A stretch of DNA of 64,000 nucleotides from Pyricularia pennisetigena (lineage: Eukaryota > Ascomycota > Sordariomycetes > Magnaporthales > Pyriculariaceae), in contig NC_043742.1 of assembly GCF_004337985.1 (NCBI RefSeq), positions 730,176 through 794,175 of the forward strand, read 5' to 3'. A model generated the notes under the pieces. It saw only the letters and a list, made by a program, of their open reading frames with translations. It was not told where the DNA came from and did no database searches. The position numbers and the translations under genes are program-made. Each line of letters begins with the position of its first letter. The first letter of the stretch is position 1. Of the stretch, positions 1-11,740 are shown piece by piece.

Positions 1-1809
1 TCCGCATCGGATGGTTTGCTGGTTCTCGGGACCCTGAATTCTGCCCTCCTCCTATGCGCATTACGATAGGGAGTGGCAAACCAAGTAGTTGTAAGATCAG
101 CGTTCAGATACCAAGATGGGTGCACCCTTTTCTTCGCCTGACAAAGCTTGGAAAAACGTAGCAGCTTCGAAAGCCCCACCGCTTTCCTTGTTTACGGGTT
201 CGTGTTCAGGTTGGAATGAGGCGAAAAATGAGAACCAGACCAAAATAGTATCTTCTTTGGATAACTGTCCAAGATGCAATCCGACTCAACGGGTTCAATC
301 TCGTGTTTAGCATGCTGCAAAACTTGTTATTCAATTCTTTTGATGGCATTTTCTGGACTGTATGGTGTACGGCATGGCGAAGATTGTCTGGATTTTGTTT
401 GCATTGTGCATTACTAGCTCTGGTGATTTTTGTCGGTAAGCCCAAGTTGGCTAGTCCTGTTTCTGTCTGGCGTGCTCGGCAAAACAGTCATCGAGATTTA
501 AAAAGAGAGAGAAAAAAAAATGAACCTGTCGCCTCGGTAAGGCTGCATATCCGATCCGAACGAACCCCCATTTGAGGATTCAGTGCAGCACTTTGGGCAC
601 CTATGCTTTAGTTCTGTCTAGTCTTGCTGTCAAGCTAGTTGTTCTAGTCAAACCCCCCACGGATAGGATATTATCGTTCCGCGGCCAGAATCCAACTGCA
701 TTGTACAATATACAGCACTGTACGATACTGTAGAATTAGTGACAGCGCCGAAGACTGCACTGCACCGTAAAAGGGGTGGGGCATACGAGAAGTTTTATGT
801 GGGTAAGCAAAACCTTGCTAGTGCGTAAACGTCTACCTCTTTCTTGTTCGCCCATGGTGGCATTTTGCCATGATGACTTCAATCTGATTGATGATGATTG
901 TTTGCAGAAACCAAAACGTGTAGAGAAAAAAAAGATCCGAGAGAAGCAGGGGTGAACCAAGGAATCCCTGGTTTACTACAGATAGTACGACATTGTCTAC
1001 TATTAGAACGCCCCGAAACATAAGGCTGCTGATCATGTTTTGGCTCTCATGGACAGGCTTGGAGAAGAAACCAAACTAAAAGCAACAACCCGGTAGAGAT
1101 CAATTGAAAGATTGGATGGCAGGCGGTTGGCTGTCAACGGCCAACGTTCCCGCACCCGCACCCGATTTCCGATTTCTGCCACAAGGGCGTTTCTGCACCA
1201 ATCCGTTTTCCTGGAATGTAATTAGAGGAGAAGCTTGGGATTGACACTAAGACGCACTCCCTCCTGGTTCTCTGCACAGAAAAAAAAGAAGAAAAAAAAA
1301 GGAAATAAACAAAAACTGCAGCCTACGACTTGATTTGATGGGGACCAGAAAAAAAAAAAATCGTCCCCAGTTCCCAATAGGATGTCCCCAATCCAGGATA
1401 AACGGGGACCTGCACGCCATTGACGCACCTTGACAGGCCCCGACTGCAGTAGCGTACAAGGTGGAAGCCGCTTGCGCAAGTGGCCAGCCATTAAAGGCAA
1501 AGAAAGTCACAAGAGTTTTGCTTTACTTGACTCATCGGGCGAAAACTTTTTATTGGCCAATATGGACGCTTAATTGTTCCTGCAGATGGATTTGTCCAGG
1601 AACGAGACCAAGACTCGAGATGGCAGAAGAGCTCAGGCATTGGGGTTAAGGGCTCTCTGGTCAGGGGGAAATTTTGTTTTTTTTTTTGTTTCGATTCGCG
1701 CGCATGCCACCAGCGGCTGGCTTGTTGGGCGTTTGTTGGACCCAAAGCCACAAGGGGAAAATCGAGATACAACTGAGATGCACTGCAATTACAGTAACGA
1801 CTTTGTAGA

Positions 1810-1857
<48 letters not shown>

Positions 1858-3505
1858 GTCCCAAGCAAGCGGGAGAGGCTAATTGTGGCCCGAAACCTCA
1901 GCCTTGGTCGATTCGCCAAAACGTCTTCAAGGAATCTATTTTTGCTCCAAAAGGAATTACTGTGTGCTCACTCTTGACTGTTGGTTCTCTTGCTTAGCCC
2001 AGTTCGTTTCAGTATAGCTCCCCTAGCATATTGACAGATGGAACCATTGGGTGCTAGCAGTCGCGTGGAGGATAGTCAAACGGCCACGGTGCGACAAGGT
2101 ACGCGCCAGACGGTTGTCAACGCTCGAATCGCAGCCATAGTGTACAGTATCTAAGCTGCGAATATATTCATAGGACCTCACTCTTTTACCAAATCTCCGG
2201 CGCTTTTTCCCCCCCATTTTGATCAACGTACGGTGTTGCAAAACGCGGCCCTTGTTTGCTCTACTTGGCCTACTCAGCCTCTAGGCTGTGTGTACTTCTA
2301 TTGGTTTGGTGTACACTCTCCCTCCGGGATTCGCATGCTGGGCCAATAATAGCGCTTTGTCGTTTCAGAGGTATCCAATGCGTGCACCCCCAGAATGGGT
2401 TACGGCAACGGTACCCACCCCACCTTTGAGTAAACTCGGTCATGCGAGAACAGGCGATTGCGGACATGGGAATGGGTGGGTGGTGAGCTTACTGGGCGGG
2501 TTTGTGCTGCGAGAGGGAGAGGGAGAAAAAGAACAAAAAAAAAACAGGGGAGGAAGAGTGACGAGCAAGGCCGTGTGTGTGGTGTCAATCTTGGACCAGT
2601 GATAAATCTGACTGTGACCAGACATACAAGACACTGTGTGGGGTCGAATGGGGGGGGGGATGCATTGGATAACAAGGGTTTATTTCGTGATGGGACCAGG
2701 GGCCAAGGGTCTGTCGTCACCTGCGCCCCAAAAGAAAAAAAGACGACGGCCCAGTACGGAGACCCTTGTCTAGGACTCGCCAGTCCAGGACAGGCCACCC
2801 ATAACCTAGACTAGTCCCGCTTGTCTGTAGGCAGGAGTAGCACGTATTTTGTACCAAAAAGAAACACAAGCAGCTTGCTATTTGCAGAAGCGACCAGCAC
2901 CAAACCCACTCAGTACCGGTCGCACTTCCACCGAGACTTAAAAATTCATAAACTTCTTATTTTCCTCTCATCGGTGGTCGAAATCTTGCATATAATACCC
3001 TCGCTTCCCCCAACCACCGATCGACCCTTGATCTGTTTCCTAGGTCTTACTCGGCTCTCCACCCCTCCCTCTCTGCTTCCACCATCCTACTAAGCAGTCG
3101 TCCACTTTGGCAGCCTGAACCTTGTCAGTCGCATGCATCGACAGAACCACCACGGACTCGTATAAAAATTAACTTGGTCCCCCCGATTCTGCCGATAAAC
3201 GAGGATAGCCAGACCGCGAAATAAACGACGTGCTCCTTGCTTTTCGTCCACATCAGTCAACGGACATCTCCAACCACAAGAGCAAGCCATCCCCTCTCGT
3301 CGTCAACATATCTTCCTACGAGGTCTCCGAGACCCATCATCCGGGATTCGACCCCGACGACGACGTCGTCGTGCAGGAGCAAGATCGCAGTCAAGAATCT
3401 TCGGGCCGAAACCAACAGAGGCCGGGAACACTCACGCTCATTACCAACTACCGCACTCGCGGCAAAGCTTCCGTCGTAGTCACTCCCATCACGGCAACAG
3501 GCACA
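1..3505. other. gene-poor left edge and 5' leader of the next gene
   Basis: I see no coding region I can defend here. The open frames are short, overlap on both strands and run through A- or T-rich tracts. The last 400 bases or so (about 3100 to 3505) are C-rich and pyrimidine-rich and are probably the promoter and 5' untranslated leader of the gene starting at 3506. The frame of that gene stays open upstream to 3230 but has no ATG before 3506. Confidence 0.5.
1814..1854. repeat. poly(T) tract, 41 bases
   Basis: Uninterrupted run of T in intergenic DNA. It is one of about ten A/T homopolymers of 20 bases or more in this window. Confidence 0.95.
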
Positions 3506-4858
3506 ATGTCTACCTACGCAGCATACCCGGCGACGAGCCAGTACTACGAGTACTCGCAGCCGTCATACGCCGCCGCCTATACCCAGCCCAGCTACACACT
3601 CGAGGCACACCCGTACGCGGATGCCTACACCACAAACTCTAGCCACCTGGCTCCCGACTACAGGGAGCCCAGGACGAGCTCCTCGCGCCGCACGTCCATC
3701 TCCCCGTCCTCCTCGGGCGAGTACTCGCACGCATCATCCGGCGGCAGCGGCCACCACCGCAGGCGCTCCAGCCAGATCTACCTCGACGAGCCCGCGCGCA
3801 TCGTCCACGCCAGCGGCTCCCCGTCGCGGAGGGACCGCGAGCGCGCAGAGAGGGCAGAGCGCGAGGAGCGCGAGGAGCGCGAGGCCAAGGAGGAGCGCCG
3901 CCGCCGCCGCCGCGAGGAGAAGGCCTCGACCTCCAGCAGCAAGGCCATGCCCATCCCTCTTCCGCGCTCCAGCACCATGCCCACGGGGCACTCCATCACG
4001 CCGGCCCACGAGACGCGCGGCCGCCGCCCGGTGATCATGTCCGAGTACGTCGACGGCGGCGAGACGTCTGCGCGCATGCCCATCGGCCCGGTCGACGTCC
4101 TCGAGCACGCCTCGTCGCGCCGCAACAGCACCACCAAGCGCTACTCGTCGACGGGCCGCTACGAGGACCACCACCGCCGCCGGAGCAGCGGCGGCAGCGG
4201 CAGCGGCAGCAGCAGCGGCCACCGCAGGCACGACAGCAACGGCGGATCCCCTCACGGCTACGCCAGCGGCGAGGAGGAGGCCAACCGGCGCCGGGCGCAC
4301 AGGCGCAGCAACCGGGCCGAGGTGCGGCAGGGGCCAGGGTTCGCGACGTCGGCGCCCGACTTTGGCGCCGCGTACGGCAAGTCGCCGTCGGCTTACGCGT
4401 CGAGCTACGCCTCGACCGCCGGGTCCGCACACCTCAGCTCGTCGCCGGCGGCCGACGAGGCGACCAAGACGCTGCGGTGGGCGGACCAGGAGCGCCGGGC
4501 GCAGAACGACCGCATCTCGTCGCGGCCCAAGCTGGCGCGCGTCGACTCGGTCAAGGCCAACGCCAACGCCAAGACGCAGGGCGAGGTCAAGGGCATCCTC
4601 AAGAACAGCCCCAACAGCTCGAGGCCCCAGAGCAGCAGCGGGCCCCGCAGCCGCGGCAACTCGGTCAACGTCGACGACCTGGCCGCCGGCGTCGAGCGCC
4701 TCTCGACCTCGGAGCGCGGCGACGAGGAGCACAGGCGTCTCAAGGACCGGTTCAACATGCCCACCCGCAGGCACTCCACCTTTGGGCCGGGCGCCGGCAG
4801 CAGGGACCGCACCGAGTACTGGGCCGACGGTGGAAGGGAGAAGAGGTATTATTACTAA
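3506..4858 (+). CDS. disordered Arg/Ser-rich protein with a SILK-type motif
   Basis: Single-exon gene of 450 aa starting at the first in-frame ATG (MSTYAAYP). I do not recognise a family. The N-terminal 40 residues are rich in Tyr, Ala, Ser and Pro. From about residue 50 the protein is low-complexity Ser/Arg/Gly sequence with RRRS-type clusters. A highly charged stretch of repeated Arg/Glu near residues 110-135 may form a single helix or coiled coil. No membrane segment or signal peptide is visible. Near residue 368 lies KGILKN, which fits the [GS]IL[RK] docking motif for protein phosphatase 1 and matches its best-known context in inhibitor-2. A degenerate RVxF-like stretch (KTLRWAD) lies about 40 residues before it. 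The strong GC bias at third positions and the long frame support a real gene. The function is unknown; a scaffold or regulatory protein is a guess. Confidence 0.8.
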   Translation: MSTYAAYPATSQYYEYSQPSYAAAYTQPSYTLEAHPYADAYTTNSSHLAPDYREPRTSSSRRTSISPSSSGEYSHASSGGSGHHRRRSSQIYLDEPARIVHASGSPSRRDRERAERAEREEREEREAKEERRRRRREEKASTSSSKAMPIPLPRSSTMPTGHSITPAHETRGRRPVIMSEYVDGGETSARMPIGPVDVLEHASSRRNSTTKRYSSTGRYEDHHRRRSSGGSGSGSSSGHRRHDSNGGSPHGYASGEEEANRRRAHRRSNRAEVRQGPGFATSAPDFGAAYGKSPSAYASSYASTAGSAHLSSSPAADEATKTLRWADQERRAQNDRISSRPKLARVDSVKANANAKTQGEVKGILKNSPNSSRPQSSSGPRSRGNSVNVDDLAAGVERLSTSERGDEEHRRLKDRFNMPTRRHSTFGPGAGSRDRTEYWADGGREKRYYY

Positions 4859-7800
4859 AGGCCTTTTAAGTGTACTTTATTTTACATTCTTTTTGTCTTA
4901 TTACTTTTTCTTTTGTCTTTGCTTTTTTTTTTTTGCTTTCTCTTTTTGGTTTCTACTTCACTGCGGTGACTGCGCGTTCAGTCGGGAGTTTGGCGTTTTT
5001 TTTTTTTCTTTACATATTTTGTATCCATGGGTTGGGTTGGGTTCAGCAAGCGTTTTCATCAGCTCAGGAGCATTGTCTTGTTTTTGGGGGTTTGGGAGTA
5101 TATTGGACAGAGAGATTCGATATTAAACGTCTACTACAGTTAGATCCGCGTCCATTTAGAAGAGACGCCACTCTCCTTACAAGTAAGGGTTGAGGAACAA
5201 CAAACAATACAGAAGCGCCATCAAAAAGATGGTTCATTCAAGACACAAACCACCGTTCCCACTGCCAAGTTTGAAGCACATCTCCTTTTTTTGCAGTGAC
5301 AAGAAAACAAGTTGTGTTACTCGTCAATTCGCCTCCTCAACTGAAGTAACGTCGGCCCAGACATGCATGCAGCATGCGGTTGGTGCATTGCCGTCATTGA
5401 TCGACAAAGGGTGACAGGAAAGAGGGAAAAAAAAAAAAAATCCACAGTACGTTAGGTGAACTGCTGATACTGGCTGGGTGTTGTAGTGCAGCCCTAGATA
5501 CGCAGAGGTACATTACTGCACTGAAGCGGTACGTAATACTGCTGAATTTTAACGGTACATTACTGTATTCCTTACTGTTGCGGGCAAAGTATGGATGGCT
5601 GTGCCGAGTCATGGAGTAGTAAGCAGTATGGGTACCCCATTGCAACGTCACTACCAATCGAGGGAGGGGTTTGGGGTGACGATTTGGTAGTTGCAGTCTG
5701 GTAAACAGCCATAAAAATGAAAGACAAAATAGGTTAGTTAGCTACCCATGATAACTATATTTCTGCCTTATGCTGTTCTCTTCCCTTTTTCTCTTCTACC
5801 ATGCATTACGATGCAATATGCACTTAACATTTGTTTAGGTTTTCTTCTCTGGTTTCTTGCACAACTAAACCGTAGTTGACGGTACCCTTGTGTGGATTCG
5901 CCACTGGCCCGAGGGATCTTGCCCTGGCAACAAGCACATAGGAACTGGTGATATGCTTTGGCTCCTTGATGACTGTGACACGAAGCAAGTTTACATGCAA
6001 CCTATGGGCTCGTCAGACATGCGGCGAGTTCTCATCCGTCTTTGTGACGTAACGCCCACGCAACACGTCCTCGACGCAACATTCAGTCTAGGACTGATGA
6101 AGATTGGTAATATTCACCGGTCTTTGGGGCAGCAAGTCAACCCTAATTAAAATATCTAGGCCGCTCAGCACGGAAGACAAGTCGGATTTGAATACCAGCC
6201 ATGCATATTAAGGCGGCCGATCGCCTGCCTCCGCAAAGACAAAGTCCACGGACACTATGAACATCTATAGGTTCTTGCTTAACTAAGACTAACACCCGCA
6301 TGTTATTTGTTTTCTTGTTTGAGATTTTGCGTCAATAAGAGTACTCCAAAAAGTACGGCAACTGAAGACGGATAGATTTACCCTGGCGTTTGAGGCCCAT
6401 TGAATGATGTCAATGAGTAGTACAGGCATAATTTACCACGTATACACTTCATTTTTGGGAGTCCCTACATATCTGACAGGTTAATGAAAAGACAATCTCA
6501 CTACAAATCATTGTCATATGTTCGAATCGCAGTTAGAGACTTTCTTTGTTGTTCAAAGTTCAGAAGATATTACGTAGGTTTCTATGTTGGTTTGCAATCT
6601 TTGGAAGAGCAACTGAAGTGTCAAAAGATATAATTGAAAGGATTTGGCCGTTTTGAGCGGTCAAGTTCTGGCTCTGCCCACCAGCTCCTCGGGGCACTCA
6701 TTGTCTCGGACAAGCGCGGACTTGTTAGGCGTGCTGATGATTCGGGCGACGTGGATGATCATTACTGGCAAGGAAGCCCAAGGGGATTCAAAAGAATGTT
6801 GGTCAATATATGGACTTTTTGTGCGGTCAACAAAAGCAACTCCGATAGCAATCCAACGCCACACCAGAGTTCATCATGGCTTTTCATCGTTTCCGACAAG
6901 CATATAATCGTCGTCGCCTTGGACTGGGACAAACGAAGACAAGGGAGCAAAAGACAGGAAATGCTTGGGGTTGCAAGAGCCGGCGACCTAAAAGGTGCTG
7001 GCAACAGAGATTAAGTTCAAAACTATTCACAGAGTCAGCTAGCTAGCTGTTCGACTCAGCTCTGTACGCCAACGTTGGGACAAGGCGGTTGCACTTTTTG
7101 ATTACAATATATATTTCCACCAAGAATCCATAGCCTATAGTGCTCTATTTCTTGAATTTTATAGCGGATACGAGAAATGAGCAACTACCAATGACACTAT
7201 TTAGGAAGGATTTCGGGCGTGTTTTTGTTTGCCGATACCAAACATGGATTCATCCCTGACATGCACATACTACAAGTATTGGTCAAACAATCCTGATGTT
7301 TCCCTCGAATCAGGATGGACCATTTTGGAAATTCTCCTTCAAACCGCATTCGGTAAGTTATTTTTTAAGCTTCTTCTGGCCTTTCCCCCACGTTGCAACA
7401 TGACGTCTTGGAGAAAAGGCAAAAACAAAAACCTTCCGGGAACTCACAGTGCAGAGCTTTGTCTTTTTCTCCATACTCACATATATATTATTGGTCGATT
7501 ACCTTTTGCACTCTTTTTGGTTCTACTGTCTTCCATTTCAATTTGATTTCCCCCGCGATTCTCCCACCCAGTTCGCCCTAAACTCGGTCCCGCATGCAAC
7601 CAAGAACGCTGCCAAGAGAAGTTTATATCTACTCTCCCCCTCTCTTGGTATTGTTCTTTCCGCCTGCATAAGAGGGCTTTGTCTCGTCCCTTCACGTGTG
7701 CGCTTTCACTCCTGACTCGCCCGCACACCTGTTACATGCCCGAAATCTGTCGTCTCTCACATGTCTCACTTTTTTTTTTCTTTGACTGCGTCTTCTGTTG

Positions 7801-8133
7801 TGACGGTCTACAAAAAGCCAACCCGCTGCCGGTTTACCCCTCCCAGGAGCGATCGGCAGAGCGTTGATCGCGCAAGAACCAACGGCGGCTGACTGCATGA
7901 ATACCGATAGATATCATTCGGCGGCAGGAAACAATACACACATTACCTGTCCTTATTAACCTGCGCTTGCATAAAGCGACCGACTTGCGCTGTGCCACGG
8001 GCGAAGCCACCAACTGGCCCCCAAAAAAATTCAGTCTGACCTAATATCCCGCCACATCACAGTCTGCCTTGCGGCCCTATTGTTTCCAGCTACGTACCAA
8101 GGGACTTGAGGTGTAAGACACAGCTTTACTGCC
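4859..8133. other. intergenic, no supported gene
   Basis: T-rich sequence after the stop (4860-5010) looks like a 3' untranslated region. The rest holds only short open frames without recognisable motifs, including 5890-6150 and 6634-7014, the second of which lacks an ATG at its 5' end. Pyrimidine-rich DNA from about 7500 to 7800 could be promoter sequence. I see no RNA gene. Confidence 0.45.
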
Positions 8134-8141
8134 TATAAAAG
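8134..8141 (+). promoter_or_regulatory. TATA-like box upstream of the 8375 gene
   Basis: TATAAAAG lies 241 bases before the start codon at 8375. If used, transcription would begin near 8165 and the leader would contain the 47-base poly(A) tract. Confidence 0.35.
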
Positions 8142-8283
8142 ACCAGACATCCCAACCATTATCGCTTCCGGAAGGACGCCAGGAACACTTTCCCAGCAAA
8201 GCGGTCTACAAGTTAAAACAATAAAACGCCATCAAGCTAGCGGAGCAAGGATAACTACGAAACAAAAGCAAGAATCTTCACGG

Positions 8284-8330
<47 letters not shown>
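8284..8330. repeat. poly(A) tract, 47 bases, in a predicted 5' leader
   Basis: Run of A followed by CACACACAC, ending 44 bases before the ATG at 8375. On the coding strand it would be a long A tract in the mRNA leader. Confidence 0.95.
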
Positions 8331-8331
<1 letters not shown>

Positions 8332-8374
8332 ACACACACTTTTTCTTGCATAATCACCTCCAGCTCTGCCCATC

Positions 8375-8614
8375 ATGAAACTTCACATGATCGCACCCCT
8401 CCCGGATGAGGACGATAGTCGCTTTCGTTCGTCGCGATCTGCACCCAAAAAGCCCGCGCATCGTGACCTCCGGCCCGCGCGGGGGATCCTAAAGAAGAAC
8501 AGCAGCGGCGATGTCGACGAGACGGACAGAAGCAGCGTGCTGATCCCGGCGTTTGTCGCAGGTGCCGCGGTCGGCTATTTTCTGTGGCGCGTGGCCGGTT
8601 CTTGGCTATTCTGA
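8375..8614 (+). CDS. small tail-anchored protein with a SILK-type motif
   Basis: Single-exon gene of 79 aa. The ATG has a good context and is the first after a TATA-like box and a pyrimidine-rich leader. Residues 1-50 are charged and probably disordered. RGILKKN near residues 36-42 fits the [GS]IL[RK] docking motif for protein phosphatase 1. Residues 55-78 form one hydrophobic segment (LIPAFVAGAAVGYFLW...) that ends one residue before the C terminus, as in tail-anchored proteins of the ER or mitochondrial outer membrane. I do not recognise a named family. The short length leaves some doubt, but the composition and membrane tail are not what a random frame would give. Confidence 0.6.
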   Translation: MKLHMIAPLPDEDDSRFRSSRSAPKKPAHRDLRPARGILKKNSSGDVDETDRSSVLIPAFVAGAAVGYFLWRVAGSWLF

Positions 8615-9171
8615 GGTGTTGATGGGAGGATATTCTTTTGTCATAGTCGTTTGTCTCCTGGATTTTCTTTTCTTCTTTCTCCTTGTTTATGTCCAGCTTT
8701 TCCCTTTGGTTACATTTCTTTCCACTGAAATGAAGGACGACGGCTGGCCCCAAGCTGCCATGAAGAGCGAACTACTCTCCACGACGGGAGCGGCTGGCCA
8801 GGAGGACGGTGCGGTCATTGCTTGTCTCCCTTTGGCGTTCAAGGTGTTTTTGGAGAGGCGATGCGCTTCATTCATCATGTGTTGGATTGTCTTTCTCTGG
8901 CGACAAATGATCCAGCTATGTCGGCGAGTTTCGGGTGCTCGGGATAAGGAGCACGGCGTACGTACAGCTGGGCTGTTGTCGGATCGACAGGATTCTGACG
9001 AAGGCTCCTAGAGGCTAGGGGTTGTTTACTGCCAGCTTGTTGGGGTATTTCTTTTTGTTGCGCCTGTTATACCACTTTCACGATAGTTATGCACACTTCT
9101 TCTCATCCCGTGTTTGTTTCCCTCATCTTTTCGGCATCTGTTTCCAAACCGGTCAAGGCCATATTCTCGAG
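8615..9171. other. intergenic, no supported gene
   Basis: T-rich 3' sequence followed by unremarkable DNA. Short frames on both strands carry no motif. Confidence 0.45.
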
Positions 9172-9540
9172 TCAACCACGTTTACCGGAATGCAACCCGG
9201 AGACCCATGACGGCCCCGACAAGCACCAGACCGCCGGCCTGCCACCTCCGAGTCCACATCCCACCTCCGAGTCCGTTCGCACCACGGCAGGCGACTGCCT
9301 CGCAAACGGAATCCACGGCATCTCTCCCTTGCGCAGCAGGCCGACCCTCCTCATCCTCCAGACGACCAGCAGGAAGACGGCGGCGCCGCACGCGAGGCAG
9401 GCCACGGCCAGGCCGAGACTGATGCCCATGCTCGCCGCAACCTCCTTCTCTCGCAGGGGCGCCGGCCACGGTGCCGAGTTGGGTCTCCTGGCGTGCTCCA
9501 ACGTGGCGGCGGCGGTGACCTTGGGGAGGCAGAGGTGCAT
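9172..9540 (-). CDS. possible single-pass membrane protein, unrecognised
   Basis: Open frame of 122 aa with ATG in a good context (AAG before ATG). Residues 39-61 (GISLGLAVACLACGAAVFLL...) are a convincing membrane segment followed by Arg-rich residues (WRMRRVGLLRK), so the C-terminal side should be cytosolic. The last 50 residues are Gly/Ser/Cys-rich and less convincing, so an intron or a different 3' end is possible. No family recognised. Confidence 0.4.
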   Translation of the reverse strand: MHLCLPKVTAAATLEHARRPNSAPWPAPLREKEVAASMGISLGLAVACLACGAAVFLLVVWRMRRVGLLRKGEMPWIPFARQSPAVVRTDSEVGCGLGGGRPAVWCLSGPSWVSGLHSGKRG

Positions 9541-10004
9541 CTTGGGGGATTCGTTCTTGTTGTGGCCCTGGGGGATGGGCCCTTGAGTTTGTCTGACCTG
9601 GCCTTTTTTTTTTTTTTGTTTCGCTTCGAGTTGAGACCAAGAGAGTCAGCTATAGTGGATGGCTCTCCCAAGGAAGCGATGAGTTGTCGATGGATGGTTG
9701 CTGTTGGGCTTGTGGCTGTGATGGCCCAGGAAGTGCCGAGAGGGAAAGAAAGCTACGTCGGCTCCGGCGGTCACCGGCCTGTCTACGGGTGAGTGAGTGA
9801 GTCTGTTGGATTCAGCTGCAGACGCTGGCCTTTCTTTTCAAGACGGAAGTGGCCAGTCCCCATACGGCTTTGTGGTCATCTTCTATCTGGTATTGTTAAT
9901 GGTACATTCAATAGGTCAAACGCTCTGTCGCAAATCTAGAATAAGAGAAGAAAAAAAAACAAACCCCAAAATCATGATTGATCCACGACCATCTTGCTGG
10001 TGGC

Positions 10005-10361
10005 TCATGTCCAGCCTCTGTAGACTGCTTCTGCTCCGTCTTGCCGGCTACGACTACTATCAAGTGACGCAGGCCATGAAAATATCAGACCATGAACACA
10101 AATCACAAAACAGCCTGCCCCCCCGACTGTTAAAGCCAGAACCTCCGTTGCAATTAAAACATGAGAAGTTTTACCCAGTCGACCATCTACCCACGCAAAC
10201 CTTTGGTAGATGCATCGAACAGAGCGCCAATGCGTTATGACGAGTTGGCCAACTCCAAAACCAAGAACGGCCCAATGCAAGAATAACAACCACATGTCTC
10301 CAGATTCATTCCCAGCCGTCATTCCGAGATTATAGAGAGACCATGCGGCAACAGAAGCCAT
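10005..10361 (-). CDS. doubtful two-pass membrane ORF
   Basis: Open frame of 118 aa starting with ATG, with two hydrophobic stretches near residues 23-43 and 66-95. No motif or family is recognisable. It lies downstream of, and on the same strand as, the BTB gene. It could be part of an untranslated region that is open by chance. Confidence 0.25.
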   Translation of the reverse strand: MASVAAWSLYNLGMTAGNESGDMWLLFLHWAVLGFGVGQLVITHWRSVRCIYQRFAWVDGRLGKTSHVLIATEVLALTVGGAGCFVICVHGLIFSWPASLDSSRSRQDGAEAVYRGWT

Positions 10362-10638
10362 GCACTGTCGTTCTGGCTAATTTATGTTCATTGTTTCCTC
10401 CCAGCCACCTCGATTCGCTGAAGGAGGACTCTGTTTTCATCTTTCATATCGCGGTAGGAGGAAAAAGGTACAGATGACAAAAGAGAAATATGTCTGGCGA
10501 TTGTTGATAGCGAAAAGAAAAAGAGAGAGAGAGAGAAAAAAAGAAAAAAAAAATACATGCACACGGCCGAGCTTTCTACACAGGAAGCGCAACCCCCAGA
10601 CAGCTGAAGGTTTGGTCCTCCGGTGAGACATTGACGTC

Positions 10639-11740
10639 TTAGACGTTGCTGTGACGAGGCCGCTTGCGCCCACTGGCTGTTGCCGGGTGCATCTTGGAGA
10701 CCTGTTCGCGTTTGAGCTTCTCGTCGAGGACGCGAGCTGTACAGGGAAGAAGAGGTTGTTAGCACAAAGCAAAAGCGACAACAGAGTAAAGTAAAGTGGT
10801 GGCAAGCCAAAATTGAGGTGGAGAACCCGGGGGGAGGGGAATCAACGTACTGAGAACGTCGTAACCAAACTGCGGGAACTCCAAACACAGGCTCCTGAAT
10901 TCCTCCTCGGCCTCTGCGCGCAGGGTGTGGCTGCGCTGGGCCCAGAATGTGACGATGGGGGCGCGGATGTGCGAGTCCTCCTTTGGGATGTATTGGTAGA
11001 CGTAGCGAGCATAGGCGATCTCGCCCTTGGCTGTCGAGTTGACGCAGTGGATCTTTGACGAGGCGAGGTGGCGCAGCGAAGGCATCTGGAACTTCTCGGC
11101 AATCGTGTAGACGCGCGCATGCTTGAGGAGCTGGTCGCCCGAGTCGTCGACAGCTGGTAGTGCCGGGTCTTGCTCGAGTTGCCGCTGGCCAGGGATTTTG
11201 CGCGGGAAGTAGTCGCCCGTGTAGAGGTACTCGAGGAAGCAACCGACGGCGTCGACATCTTCGTTGGAGAGGTCGATGTGGCGGTCCTGAGAGAGAGAGA
11301 CGGTGAAAGAAATGATTGTTAGTCGGCTGGTCAGAGAAGCAACAGAAGCGCGCGCACAGCAGCGTAAAAGACCAAATAAAGAAGCTGCGCGCAAAGTGGC
11401 CGCCTCATCGACTTACAGTGCTATTGTCGAAATCGGCGCAAAGCGTGGCAAAGTATGGGCTTTGGGTCAGGAGGGCTTGGTGGGCGGTCAAGATGGTTTG
11501 CGTGTCGCTGTTGCTGGCGCTGCCGACCATGAGGGTCACGACTGGGCTGGTGAGGTATTCGAAAAAGGGGATGCGGGCGGGCGCAGGTTCCTCGGGGCCA
11601 TCCTCGCCTGCGTATGGGAGAGCCGACTGGTCGCCCTCGGCCGCGCCGGATGCGCTTTCAGTCATCTCGACGTCGGCGGCGGGGGCATTGGGCGCGGGCG
11701 AATCCCCCACTACGCTGTCGGCGGGGGCGCTGTCGGCCAT
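10639..11740 (-). CDS. BTB/POZ domain protein
   Basis: Three exons: 11740-11417, 11286-10851 and 10736-10639, 285 aa. Both introns (11416-11287, 10850-10737) start GTAAGT or GTACGT and end CAG, and the joined frame is continuous. After an acidic, Ala/Pro-rich N terminus, a BTB/POZ domain starts near residue 55. It contains a membrane-free core (SPVVTLMVG, then TAHQALLTQSPYF, then DLSNEDVDAVGCFLEYLYTG across the first splice). BTB proteins dimerise and often act as adaptors for cullin-3 ubiquitin ligases or in transcription; which applies here is not visible. The C terminus (SGRKRPRHSNV) looks like a nuclear localisation signal, so a nuclear role is plausible. The second intron joins the frame to the last 33 codons, which a single-exon reading would miss. 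Confidence 0.85.

Noticed and set aside
1222..1919. Open frames with Lys or Phe runs at homopolymers
   Set aside because: They are translations of A/T tracts; the same applies to frames through N gaps at 13.6, 27.3, 34.2 and 48.6 kb.
3734..4774. 346-aa open frame antisense to the Arg/Ser-rich gene
   Set aside because: It exists because of strong third-position GC bias on the other strand; its composition is Ala/Arg/Val/Gly repeats.
5890..6150. 86-aa open frame that looks mildly protein-like
   Set aside because: No recognisable motif and no ATG with supporting context; cannot be told from chance.
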